Shown: piece after piece, positions 43,209 through 51,802 of the stretch
Layout: the number at the start of each line of letters is the position of its first letter
Position numbering within the stretch: the first letter of the stretch is position 1
NCBI GenBank assembly: GCA_035632315.1
Contig: DASQGZ010000022.1
Coordinates: 1-64,000, forward strand
From: JAFDZW01 sp035632315
GTDB taxonomy: Bacteria > Bacteroidota > Ignavibacteria > Palsa-1295
Length of the DNA: 64,000 nt
Direction of reading: 5' to 3'
Program-made: the position numbers and the translations under genes
The notes under the pieces: model-generated
Told to the model about the DNA's origin: nothing
Database searches by the model: none
Seen by the model: the letters and a program-made list of their open reading frames with translations, nothing else

Positions 43209-44630
43209 CTATCTTTTTAGGATCTTTACGAAATAGCGACCATTTATTTTTGCATAGTAGGGCCCTGCGGCGCGTCCGTCGAGATGCAGCCATGCCGATC
43301 TTGAATTATTACCTGTGGTCTGTATATCGAGTGAAATACCGAGTGTATTAAAAAGCTCGATGCTAACGATCGGATCAGACGATGATACGATCGTACACTC
43401 ATCGCCGGCAGGATTCGGATACACAGTTATTGATTCTTCTGCAGTTGAATTACTGTGAACGGCGAGACTACCTAATTGTCCACTTTGATAGAGCGCTGTA
43501 ATTATTTTGCCACAATTCACGATCGCCGTTGTATCGAACGGGTTTGAGTTCGACGGCTGCACCCCGCAGAGCGCATAATCAAAATGCAATGTATCACCCG
43601 GCAACAGGCTCGTTGTGGACATACTCGAGAGAAGCACGCGAACATCGGCGGCTCCTCCGGTATCCAAAATATCTTTTTCACGGGAGGTCATAAAGTTATA
43701 TCGCTGATCGGAATTTCCCGGGTCATTATAGATCGTCCAACGGCGAAGTGTCGTCAGTCCGGGATCTGATATATGGGTGCTGCTGATCCCTCTGAGAAAA
43801 TAGACACCGAGCAGCGGCTGTGCCGGAGAAGTCTTTGAGCCGCTTCGGAACATACATCCGTTTACACCGGAATCGAGAAAGCCGCGAAGATAATTATTCG
43901 ATACCGCTGAGCCGCCCGATCCGATGTCGCCGTCGAATGCGAGAGCAATTGCAGGATTTAATATGGTGTCGCTGCCGAGATAGATGAGTTCGTTCTTCAC
44001 GACGACAACATCACTCCAAAAGCCGCTCCCCCAAAATCCGATCTGGGTTCGGATTTCAAATCGCGGGACGTTCGTCGTATCGTTTGGAGTCCAAAACGTC
44101 CTATCGGTATTTTTATAGATCGTAAAGATGTCTTCGTCGCCGATCATATACGCGGGGCCTGCGGATTGCCGCGAGGGTATTACATCGATATATGAGGGAT
44201 TCTGACCAACAAGCCGCATGGGCCATTCCGATGCAGGCACGGAAGACGATAGTGTAGGTTGATATTTCAACGAACCTGTCGTCGAGCTGTCAATGCTCGC
44301 GCCGTCATAGATCGCCGAGCCCGGCACAAAGTCTGTCCTTGCTGAATTCGGATCGTATGTAACGGACATTGCAACCGGCGCTTTTTTGCATGTCGGACAA
44401 TTAATTATTCCACCGATCCAGAGACCTGCTCCGAAAACGAGAGTTTGAGTATTCCATAATCCACCACCCCTATTATCATTATTAAATACGATACCTCTAT
44501 TATCAGCGGATGCCTGCCAATGACCTATTGTATTATGTATTCTTCCGAACCATTGCGAATATGCATTCGGAGCAGCGAATGCGACCGCTACCAGTAAGAA
44601 TATTGTGATACTGATTGTTCTTGTTTGCAT
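43209..44630 (-). CDS. Secreted protein with T9SS sorting domain
   Basis: About 473 residues from MQTRTISITIF (44630) with a signal peptide ending NAYSQ. The early part, GGLWNTQTLVFGAGLWIGGI, followed by CPTCKK, recalls large uncharacterised T9SS cargo in related genomes. The middle is beta-rich with no enzyme motif seen. The C-terminus (ITVYPNPAGDECTIVSSS to LHLDGRAAGPYYAKING) is a T9SS sorting domain. Function is unknown. Confidence 0.75.
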   Translation of the reverse strand: MQTRTISITIFLLVAVAFAAPNAYSQWFGRIHNTIGHWQASADNRGIVFNNDNRGGGLWNTQTLVFGAGLWIGGIINCPTCKKAPVAMSVTYDPNSARTDFVPGSAIYDGASIDSSTTGSLKYQPTLSSSVPASEWPMRLVGQNPSYIDVIPSRQSAGPAYMIGDEDIFTIYKNTDRTFWTPNDTTNVPRFEIRTQIGFWGSGFWSDVVVVKNELIYLGSDTILNPAIALAFDGDIGSGGSAVSNNYLRGFLDSGVNGCMFRSGSKTSPAQPLLGVYFLRGISSTHISDPGLTTLRRWTIYNDPGNSDQRYNFMTSREKDILDTGGAADVRVLLSSMSTTSLLPGDTLHFDYALCGVQPSNSNPFDTTAIVNCGKIITALYQSGQLGSLAVHSNSTAEESITVYPNPAGDECTIVSSSDPIVSIELFNTLGISLDIQTTGNNSRSAWLHLDGRAAGPYYAKINGRYFVKILKR

Positions 44631-44727
44631 AGTTCTTACAGTATGATATAACTCTACCCCGAGCAACACGAGATGAAGAGCAAAGTTGCGGATATAGCGA
44701 GCCGATTGTTTGAAAATGTTTCGGAAC

Positions 44728-45396
44728 TTACGAATGTTTGCGGCTGAACTCTATCAATGTTCCGCCGGAGTTCTTTATGAGTGTGACTGCCCAGCTGGTG
44801 ATGACGATCGAACCGATGAGACCACTGAGCGCATCGAGTGCGTAAATGTGATAGAGCATTCCTGCTAGCAGTGCAATGATCGCCGTAACGCTTGTTACAC
44901 CGTCTGCGAGTACATGGATATATGCGGCGCGGATATTGTGGTCGCTCTCTTCTTCGTTATGATGGAGTACCAGAGCGCTGATGCCATTGACGACAAGTCC
45001 GATCGCGGCGACAACGATTGCTTCGCCGAACCTGATCGGGATGGGATTGAGTAATCGTTCGATCGATTCGATTGCCATAATAACGGCAATGACCTGCAGG
45101 ACAAGTGCGCTGGTAAAACCGGAAAGCGCAAGCAGCTTATCGTTGTGAAATGAAATATGTTCGGAATCGGAATATTTTCTGATGGCGACGTAAGCGATCC
45201 AACTCATCCCGATCGCGAAAACATGGGTTGACATGTGCCATCCTTCGGCAAGCAGCGCCATCGAATTGGAATAGTATCCGACCGTGATCTCAAGCGCCAT
45301 CGTGACGACCGTTAGGATGACAACCCAGCGGGTCTTATGCTCGTGAGAGTGGTGGTCGTGCAAATGATGGTCGTGATGATGCGGTTCGTCGTGCAT
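44728..45396 (-). CDS. dmeF: Cation diffusion facilitator exporter, DmeF type, without the cytoplasmic C-terminal domain
   Basis: A 222-residue proton-coupled metal exporter of the inner membrane. The first 20 residues are His-rich (HHHDHHLHDHHSHEH). Six membrane segments follow, with MALLAEGWHMSTHVFAIG containing the site-A residues of TM2 and AYIHVLADGVTSVTAI those of TM5. The pattern is close to DmeF, a Co/Ni exporter. It stops at FSRKHS just after TM6, so the cytoplasmic dimer domain (about 80 residues in most CDFs) is missing; downstream sequence does not encode it in another frame. It is divergent from the small His/Cys protein and the TonB receptor. Confidence 0.88.
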   Translation of the reverse strand: MHDEPHHHDHHLHDHHSHEHKTRWVVILTVVTMALEITVGYYSNSMALLAEGWHMSTHVFAIGMSWIAYVAIRKYSDSEHISFHNDKLLALSGFTSALVLQVIAVIMAIESIERLLNPIPIRFGEAIVVAAIGLVVNGISALVLHHNEEESDHNIRAAYIHVLADGVTSVTAIIALLAGMLYHIYALDALSGLIGSIVITSWAVTLIKNSGGTLIEFSRKHS

Positions 45397-45501
45397 TGAA
45401 ATATTCAGGGCTGAACATTGAGATTGAATGAAACAACACCTACAAAAATACGGCAGACGAATGGGGAACCTAAAGCCGGCAATATCGTATTTACCTCCGC
45501 A

Positions 45502-45819
45502 ATGAATTTGCGCTTGGCATCGAAACGAATGAATATGCTCGCCTCAGCGGTCGCGCTTGCACTGATATTCCTTCGAATTTCGACTCCGTACCTCCATTCT
45601 CACGGGCTGGCTCATAGTGAAACGGCAGAAATTATTTCCGCATCGTGTGCTGCTTGCGAACTTGAATCAACTCCGATCTCCGATTCTGCCGATCCGGTCG
45701 TTATTCCGGAGCGGCCGTTCGAACAAATAATTACCAGTACGCCCGCAGAACTTTCTCTCGAATTATTTTCTATTTCTTCTCCGCCGAGCCTTCGCGGTCC
45801 ACCCGCTGCTCAGTCCTGA
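45502..45819 (+). CDS. Small exported or membrane-anchored His/Cys protein
   Basis: About 105 residues from ATG 45502 (MNLRLASKRMNML), with a second ATG at 45529. One hydrophobic segment (LASAVALALIFLRI) is followed by a periplasmic-looking part holding HSHGLAHSE and SCAACE, which could bind a metal ion. The C-terminus is Ser/Pro-rich. No family is recognised. Its position between a DmeF exporter and a TonB receptor suggests a metal-related accessory role; this is inference. Confidence 0.55.
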   Translation: MNLRLASKRMNMLASAVALALIFLRISTPYLHSHGLAHSETAEIISASCAACELESTPISDSADPVVIPERPFEQIITSTPAELSLELFSISSPPSLRGPPAAQS

Positions 45820-45917
45820 TCTATTGTACCATAACGTGTAAGCACATCCGGTATTTTGCCGTGGTATGTTGCTTTTCGTCTATTGCACTTGATTATTCAT
45901 TCAAATTTTTTTCTATT

Positions 45918-48281
45918 ATGTTACGTAAAATAGTCGTATTTCTTTCAGTAGTATTTGCCTCTGTCGTCGGCTCCTGTGTTTCGAACGCAGCAGTGCCCGT
46001 GCATTTCCACTATACTGTCGTGGTGTATGATTCATCCCATGGTGTCCCATTGCAACTTGCTCGCGTGGCGCTATACAGAGGAAAATCTCTTTCTGCCGGA
46101 AAACTTTCCGATATCAACGGTCGAGCGAATTTTGAAGATGTAGAGGCTGGTGAGTATGAACTCCGCGTCTTTGTCGTGGACTATCAGCCAGTCAGCCGGA
46201 TCGTGACGATCAGTTTAGATCACGAGCAGGATACAATCAAACTTCAGACTGTTGTGCAACAGGAAATTGTCATCGGCGCTGAGGAACAAGCGCCGTCTAT
46301 TCCAACGATCGATCTTAAAACCGGTGTACAGTCACTTGACGCGACAAATTATCACGCTTCGCCAACCCATCAGATCATTAATCTGATTCAAGAAAATCTC
46401 CTTGGCGCCGTTCGTGCACCAACGGGTGAAGTGCATATTAAAGGGATGCACGGTGAATATACCTACTACGTTGATGGAGTGCCTGTTCCACTGGGCGTCT
46501 TTGGCGGACTCAATTCCGTTGTTGACGATAAAGTGGTCGACGTTGCGACACTTTTAACTGGAACAATTCCTGCCGAATACGGAGGACAAGTGGCAGCCGT
46601 CATCAATCTACAGAACCGGGTACCGACTGGTGCTGCACACCTTGATTTCAGCACGTATGCCGGGAGCTATCTCGGTCGTAATAATGCTTCGCCGGACTCA
46701 CTTCAACTGAATTCTCCGAAGTTGAAACCTATCAATGTGAACGGACAAAATCTTTCGCTTAGCGACCATGTCGGCAATCTGGGAATCTTCCTTTCGGGAA
46801 CACGGCAGGAGACCGATCGGCGCATTGACGAACCGCTGCCGTACATATACAGCAACCACGGTTTCGATTATTTTACGTACGGGAAGTTTGACTATATATT
46901 GGGAGAAAATGATTATCTGACAATGAACCTGAACTGGTCGAGGACACAGACACAGGTTCCGTACGACCCAGTTCAAGTAGCTACGTTGAATGATCTGCAA
47001 ACGACAACTAATTCCTACGAAATGTTTTCGTATGACCATACAATCAGTAGAGAAGCCGACCACGAAAGCGATTTCCTTTTCGGAGTGTTCGCCAGGCAGG
47101 GGAGCTTAGGCTACTTACCTGGACAGATCGACCCACACAATTTCTTTTTTGCCGATGATTCTGTGCACGGTTATGTGCTCAATTTAGACCGTAGTTTCAG
47201 CACGTACGGATTCCGCACGAAGTTCTCAAAGCAGTTTTCGCACGAAGTACAGTTTGCAGCAGGTGTCGATCTTTCGATCGTGAGCGGAACAGAACATTTT
47301 ACCGCTGTCGATACAAATGGCAACACAGGCCGCGATAACACGACAGATTACAAAGGTTCGAATTTTGGGGCATTTGCTCAATCGACTGTGCATCCTGCCG
47401 AGTGGACGAGCTTCGACGTGGGTGTACGGTATGACCAACAAGTTTCGCCGGTCAAGCCGCTCGAAAGCCAATGGCAGCCCCGCTTCAAATGGAACGTCTT
47501 CCTCGACGAGGCAACGACCGTATATGCGTATTACGGGAAGATCATGGTCTTGAATAATCTCGAAGGTTTGCGTCAGATCACAGTCGCTGCAAACGTCAAT
47601 GCCGATAGCACACCGACGTTTGCCGAACGAGATGATTATTATGAAACGGGGCTCATGCACAGCTTCGACTTCGGTCTTCGACTCAAAGCTGATGTGTTTA
47701 AAAGGGTGTCCCTGCCTGGTGTAGATGACCAAACAGTCGGTTCGAGCGCCATCAAGACACCGGTGAATATTGCTGAAGTACGTACGACCGGAATTGAGCT
47801 CGGGCTTTCATATTCCGCTCAGAACATTCCGCTCAACGGATATGTGAATGCTTCACTTATTCATGCGTACGGAATCGGTGTAGTCAGCGGCGGTTTCCTC
47901 CAGAATTTGGACGATGGCGCTGCGACCGACCTCGATCACGATCAACGTCTTTCTATTGTAGCCTCAGTGAACTACCAGCCGCATGATTGGTTTGCGAACG
48001 TTACTGCTATTTATGGTTCGGGACTGACGAACTATAATCCGAACGGTACCTACCAGACTGGCTTGTTCGATTTCAATCAAGCGGTGCATACTACACCGTC
48101 ATGGATCGTCAGTGCATCGATCGGTTATACATTCAGGCTTGTCGGAGGTGCAGAGTTACGGCCGTCATTATATGTCAACAATCTCTTCGACAACGTCCAC
48201 CTTCTCAAAGGAGCATACTTTAGCAGTGCCTCGTGGGAAGATCCGAGGAATATGGTTTTGAAGGTGGAAGTACATCTGTGA
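45918..48281 (+). CDS. TonB-dependent receptor with carboxypeptidase-like N-terminal domain
   Basis: Outer-membrane active-transport receptor, about 787 residues from MLRKIVVFLS (45918). After the signal peptide, residues 30-115 form a carboxypeptidase regulatory-like Ig domain (GVPLQLARVALYRGKSLS), then the plug domain (GEVHIKGMHGEYTYYVDGVP, GTIPAEYGGQVAAVINL), then the 22-strand barrel, ending in LRPSLYVNNLFDN and MVLKVEVHL. The substrate cannot be read; proximity to a CDF exporter and a His/Cys protein favours a metal or metallophore. The stop lies against a palindromic element. Confidence 0.9.
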   Translation: MLRKIVVFLSVVFASVVGSCVSNAAVPVHFHYTVVVYDSSHGVPLQLARVALYRGKSLSAGKLSDINGRANFEDVEAGEYELRVFVVDYQPVSRIVTISLDHEQDTIKLQTVVQQEIVIGAEEQAPSIPTIDLKTGVQSLDATNYHASPTHQIINLIQENLLGAVRAPTGEVHIKGMHGEYTYYVDGVPVPLGVFGGLNSVVDDKVVDVATLLTGTIPAEYGGQVAAVINLQNRVPTGAAHLDFSTYAGSYLGRNNASPDSLQLNSPKLKPINVNGQNLSLSDHVGNLGIFLSGTRQETDRRIDEPLPYIYSNHGFDYFTYGKFDYILGENDYLTMNLNWSRTQTQVPYDPVQVATLNDLQTTTNSYEMFSYDHTISREADHESDFLFGVFARQGSLGYLPGQIDPHNFFFADDSVHGYVLNLDRSFSTYGFRTKFSKQFSHEVQFAAGVDLSIVSGTEHFTAVDTNGNTGRDNTTDYKGSNFGAFAQSTVHPAEWTSFDVGVRYDQQVSPVKPLESQWQPRFKWNVFLDEATTVYAYYGKIMVLNNLEGLRQITVAANVNADSTPTFAERDDYYETGLMHSFDFGLRLKADVFKRVSLPGVDDQTVGSSAIKTPVNIAEVRTTGIELGLSYSAQNIPLNGYVNASLIHAYGIGVVSGGFLQNLDDGAATDLDHDQRLSIVASVNYQPHDWFANVTAIYGSGLTNYNPNGTYQTGLFDFNQAVHTTPSWIVSASIGYTFRLVGGAELRPSLYVNNLFDNVHLLKGAYFSSASWEDPRNMVLKVEVHL

Positions 48282-48354
48282 GTTACAAGTTAAGAGTTAG
48301 GAATTAGGAGTTATACTCTCAACTCCTAATTTCTAACTCTTAATTCTAAACTCT
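48281..48354. repeat. Near-perfect palindromic element at the TonB-receptor stop
   Basis: Arms of about 33 bases: left TAAGAGTTAGGAATTAGGAGTT and its outer extension AGTTACAAGT; right AACTCCTAATTTCTAACTCT and TAATTCTAAACTCT. They pair with only a few mismatches around an 8-base centre (TATACTCT). The element begins at the last base of one stop codon and ends 5 bases before the stop of the convergent gene, filling the gap. It may double as a bidirectional terminator. Confidence 0.8.
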
Positions 48355-48359
48355 TACCT

Positions 48360-48920
48360 TCATCCCGCTTTCGCCATTGCCGGTTTTGTAAACTTTGCGA
48401 CGACGAGGCCGGCAAGTGTCCAGGCGATTACTTCGTCAACTGCCATTGGCAGGCTGAACTCCATCGGATAACTGAAATACACGATGTCACCGAGCCGTGT
48501 GGCGATCGCGATGATGAGTCCGATCATCATCATGAACCGGACACGGTTGCCGTAACTTGCCAGAGACCAGGATATTTTCGACAGGAGCGATACCGCAACG
48601 AGCATCGCAAGGATATCCAGTATGAGCGCCTTCACGAAGAACATCGGGTCCATTGCCTTCATACCTTCTGCTTTATAAAAGATATGCGCCACGGGGCCCG
48701 CTTCGGTCTTCGCTACCATTGCATCGTGACCCATAGCGAAGCCGGGTATCATATAGGCTCCGCTCGGATTATTGCCGGCTTTGATGGCCGCAACAATCGC
48801 ATCTTCGTTCGAAAATGTGTGGATCGACGACGTATGCCAGGGCAGTACCGCCCAGGAAATAAAGCCCCAGATGAACATCGTGATGGCCCCGAGTACGCTT
48901 GCAAGTAGAATTCTTTTCAT
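48360..48920 (-). CDS. Four-helix membrane protein of unknown function
   Basis: 186 residues with four hydrophobic segments: residues 4-27 (ILLASVLGAITMFIWGFI), about 93-113, about 129-150 and about 160-178. Between the first two is a soluble loop with NNPSGAYMIPGF. Short membrane proteins of this layout are common in Bacteroidota without assigned function. It is adjacent to the TonB/CDF locus but convergent to it, so no functional link is claimed. Confidence 0.65.
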   Translation of the reverse strand: MKRILLASVLGAITMFIWGFISWAVLPWHTSSIHTFSNEDAIVAAIKAGNNPSGAYMIPGFAMGHDAMVAKTEAGPVAHIFYKAEGMKAMDPMFFVKALILDILAMLVAVSLLSKISWSLASYGNRVRFMMMIGLIIAIATRLGDIVYFSYPMEFSLPMAVDEVIAWTLAGLVVAKFTKPAMAKAG

Positions 48921-48965
48921 AGGTTATTGTCGGTTGGTGATGTATGAAATTCAAATATATGAATT

Positions 48966-49000
48966 TTTTGGTAATATGTTAAAAAAATGTCTTATATTTG
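48966..49000 (+). promoter_or_regulatory. Bacteroidota-type promoter for the beta-roll protein
   Basis: TTTTG at 48966-48970, 22 bases, then TATATTTG at 48993-49000 followed by C. This is the best -33/-7 match in the window. The predicted start near 49006 leaves a leader of about 150 bases before the ATG at 49159. Confidence 0.6.
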
Positions 49001-49158
49001 CAACAGCCCGACAGCACTTTGCCGACTACTCAGCGAACGTGCTCTCCCAGTTCCAGAGTCTCCAAGCCCTGCCGAGCTTTATCAATTAAGGCATTTAATT
49101 TATTATCTTATAGAACACCTTATTCTTTAGGGGTCTATATTTTTCTGGAGGAAATTCT
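49001..49158 (+). promoter_or_regulatory. 5' leader of the beta-roll gene with Shine-Dalgarno
   Basis: About 158 bases. A GC-rich patch (about 49006-49079) lies within AT-rich surroundings and could be a structured leader RNA, but no known riboswitch is recognised. GGAGG at 49147-49151, 7 bases before the ATG, is a strong Shine-Dalgarno sequence. Confidence 0.5.
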
Positions 49159-51597
49159 ATGTTTAGTTTATTAACAAGCGCAGCAATGCGCCGTATGTAC
49201 TGTTTTCTGCTTTTTGTATTTATGATCGCATCTGCCTTGTATGCGCAGTCGTCGGATGTTCCACATCTTATTGGATATCAAGGACAGATCAAGGGTACAA
49301 GCGGTGTGCCTTTATCGGGTGATCACTTACTTACGGTAACAATATATTCTGACGAAGAAGGCGCAAATCAATTATGGCAAGGTGAATACACGACAAAAAT
49401 TGATGGTGGTGTATTTAACATAACTCTTGGTTCTGATAGTTATCCACTTCCAAATTCAGATTCACTGAACAGGCAACTCTATATTGGAGTAAAGGTTGAT
49501 AATGGAGCCGAAATGCGACCTCTTACAATGATTACAGGAGCACCTTTTGCACTAACTGTGCCAGATAAATCGATCACTAAAGAGAAGATCGGGACTGATT
49601 ACGTCGGTGCGATCGCACTAAACGGACAAAAAATTACTCAAATCGGAACGACTCTAAATCTTAGATCGGGATTAGGGTTAGCTCTCGATTTTGACAAATC
49701 ATCCAATACATTGTCTCTAAATGCACTGGGAAATCTTGGGGGAGGGAGACCGCAAACTGGAACACTTTTCTCTGATATTACAACAGCGACAAATACTACT
49801 GCTACAATGACTGTTGGATCAGGAGCATCTTTGCTAACAAGCGGAACCGGGACAATTACTTCCAATCAATTTGTCGGAAGTGGTTCAACATCGAATGCGG
49901 TTGACCTTGCCACAGCAGAGGTTAACGGTATATTACCGGTTACAAATGGTGGTACCGGCTCAAACTCTATAAATTTTTGGAATATAGGCGGAAATACAGG
50001 CACAACGGCCGGAACAAATTTTATAGGAACAACAGATGTACAACCATTTGAAATACATGTTGAGAATGCAGGATCGGGTGGTGACGACGGCATTGGACGT
50101 GTTATGAAATTCGAACCAAATGCAACAAGTCCAAAAATAACTGGAGGGTATTATGGTAATTATATTACAGGTGCCTATGGCTCAGTTATTTGTGGAGGTG
50201 GTGCGGGCGCGGAGGTCAATTATATAATTGACGACGGCGATTATTTGAGTCATTACAGTATAATCGGAGGTGGCCGTCAATCAGAAATAATCGGCTCTGC
50301 AGACGCTGTAGTTTGTGGAGGCCTCACAAACGTTATGAATGAATCTGCGGGCTCTTTTATTGGAGGCGGTGCAAACGGCACTATTACAACCTCTGTTTAC
50401 GCATTTATTGGTGGTGGTTCTCAGAATAAAATTTTTGGAGGTCAAGGTGATTATTCTGCAATCGTGGGGGGGTATACGAATCATATAAGTGCAGCTGGTA
50501 TATATAGTTTTATTGGCGGGGGAAACACAAATCTCATTGGGAATGATGATTATACTTCCACGAGCATTAATTACGATGTTATTATAGGTGGGGATCATAA
50601 TAATATTAAAAAAAATATTAATCATTCAATAATAGCGGGAGGACAACGTAATATTATTTTTGATGGGTATGGATCAACACCCTTAGAAAATTCTGTGATA
50701 GCAGGGGGCCAATATAATTACGTTGATGCTACTCTTAGTATTATCGGGGGCGGTATTTCCGACACTATCCATACAGAATATTCATTCATCGGGGGAGGAA
50801 GTTCGAACATAATATCCTCCAATTGTGGATATTCTGTTATTTCAGGCGGTCATAACAATTATATTGGCCCTGATATAAACAATGCCGGAGGACTTGCAGC
50901 ATTTAATGTCATTGCAGGTGGACAAGGCGATACAATTCGTTCTGGTGAATGTAGTGTGTTGGGCGGGGAGGGACTTACTGCCTCTAGCTTTGGGCAAACA
51001 GTCATCGGTAATTTTAACTTGCCAAGAGGCTCATCATACGTACAACCTGCTCCGCCAGTAAGTCATCTTGTTCCCAGTGATCCCGTTTTTGTTATAGGGA
51101 ATGGCACAAGTACTTCGCTTGCAAATCGCTCTAATGCATTTGAGGTATCAAGGAATGGCCACTCTATTGTATACCATTCAAATGGCAGTGGTGGGGCTAC
51201 CACCGGACCAGGTAATGCCACAATAGGCGGTGCAACATACGAAGATAATATTATATACGCATGGGCAATCATTCCGACCGAGCCTGTATGGGCAGTATCC
51301 CGTACTATAATACCAATTAACGACTTCGGAATTCTAAATATTACCGAAAATCCTGCTGGAACATTTACTTTTACAATGAACGCGACTAACCCTGACGGAA
51401 CGCCAAAAACGTTTACCAATTGTGCAGTAGTAGCTACACTTTCTTCTACTTCGTGTTTGGACCATATTGTTGCGACGCCAGTTTCTTCAGGAAATACTTT
51501 TACTGTTGTGACTTCTCAAATAACGCAAGCGGCTGACAAAACTATTAATTGCGGGGGCGCTACACTTCCATTCATGGTGATAGTAACGGGAAGATAG
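49159..51597 (+). CDS. Glycine-rich beta-roll (YadA-head-like) surface protein
   Basis: An 812-residue exported protein. The signal peptide is hydrophobic (MYCFLLFVFMIASALYAQ). Residues 35-135 form a domain also seen in phage-tail-like and adhesin stalks (YQGQIKGTSGVPLSGDHLLT to GAPFALTVPDKS). From about residue 330 to 620 there are some 14 repeats of about 20 residues with SFIGGGxxNxI or SIIAGGQxNxI motifs, the hallmark of left-handed beta-roll heads in trimeric adhesins. There is no YadA anchor or sorting domain at the end. Codons are strongly AT-rich, unlike the housekeeping genes, and the start has a good Shine-Dalgarno. The likely role is attachment; acquisition by transfer is plausible. 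Confidence 0.75.
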   Translation: MFSLLTSAAMRRMYCFLLFVFMIASALYAQSSDVPHLIGYQGQIKGTSGVPLSGDHLLTVTIYSDEEGANQLWQGEYTTKIDGGVFNITLGSDSYPLPNSDSLNRQLYIGVKVDNGAEMRPLTMITGAPFALTVPDKSITKEKIGTDYVGAIALNGQKITQIGTTLNLRSGLGLALDFDKSSNTLSLNALGNLGGGRPQTGTLFSDITTATNTTATMTVGSGASLLTSGTGTITSNQFVGSGSTSNAVDLATAEVNGILPVTNGGTGSNSINFWNIGGNTGTTAGTNFIGTTDVQPFEIHVENAGSGGDDGIGRVMKFEPNATSPKITGGYYGNYITGAYGSVICGGGAGAEVNYIIDDGDYLSHYSIIGGGRQSEIIGSADAVVCGGLTNVMNESAGSFIGGGANGTITTSVYAFIGGGSQNKIFGGQGDYSAIVGGYTNHISAAGIYSFIGGGNTNLIGNDDYTSTSINYDVIIGGDHNNIKKNINHSIIAGGQRNIIFDGYGSTPLENSVIAGGQYNYVDATLSIIGGGISDTIHTEYSFIGGGSSNIISSNCGYSVISGGHNNYIGPDINNAGGLAAFNVIAGGQGDTIRSGECSVLGGEGLTASSFGQTVIGNFNLPRGSSYVQPAPPVSHLVPSDPVFVIGNGTSTSLANRSNAFEVSRNGHSIVYHSNGSGGATTGPGNATIGGATYEDNIIYAWAIIPTEPVWAVSRTIIPINDFGILNITENPAGTFTFTMNATNPDGTPKTFTNCAVVATLSSTSCLDHIVATPVSSGNTFTVVTSQITQAADKTINCGGATLPFMVIVTGR

Positions 51598-51627
51598 CTG
51601 TATTTCAATTTTGTAGTCGAGAGAGTT

Positions 51628-51659
51628 AAAAAAATCCGGGCCGATGCCCGGATTTTTTT
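51628..51659. terminator. Strong intrinsic terminator after the beta-roll gene
   Basis: A perfect 14-bp stem, AAAAAAATCCGGGC with GCCCGGATTTTTTT, and a CGAT loop. The T run at its end makes it a textbook terminator on the plus strand; the A run makes it usable in reverse. Confidence 0.9.
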
Positions 51660-51802
51660 AACTTGATTGCCCATAATTTTATTTCTAAACGTCTATTCAT
51701 TGGCCATCTTTTCAAAGTGTTAGATATGGCGAAACTTACTTTAGAACATACTGTTTCACTCGTATTAGCTATGGCATTTTCTATTCATTAAGGAGGTAAT
51801 AA

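Noticed and set aside
49006..49080. GC-rich patch before the beta-roll gene as a tRNA or small RNA
   Set aside because: No cloverleaf, no T-loop sequence, and no terminator directly after it. It is listed only as leader.
48772..49089. Plus-strand frame across the promoter region of the beta-roll gene
   Set aside because: It lies mostly antisense to the membrane-protein gene and crosses the promoter; no start site or homology is seen.
50160..51000. Repeated GGAGGTGG-like units as a CRISPR or DNA repeat array
   Set aside because: The periodicity follows protein repeats (GGGxxNxI) with degenerate DNA; there are no identical repeats or spacers.
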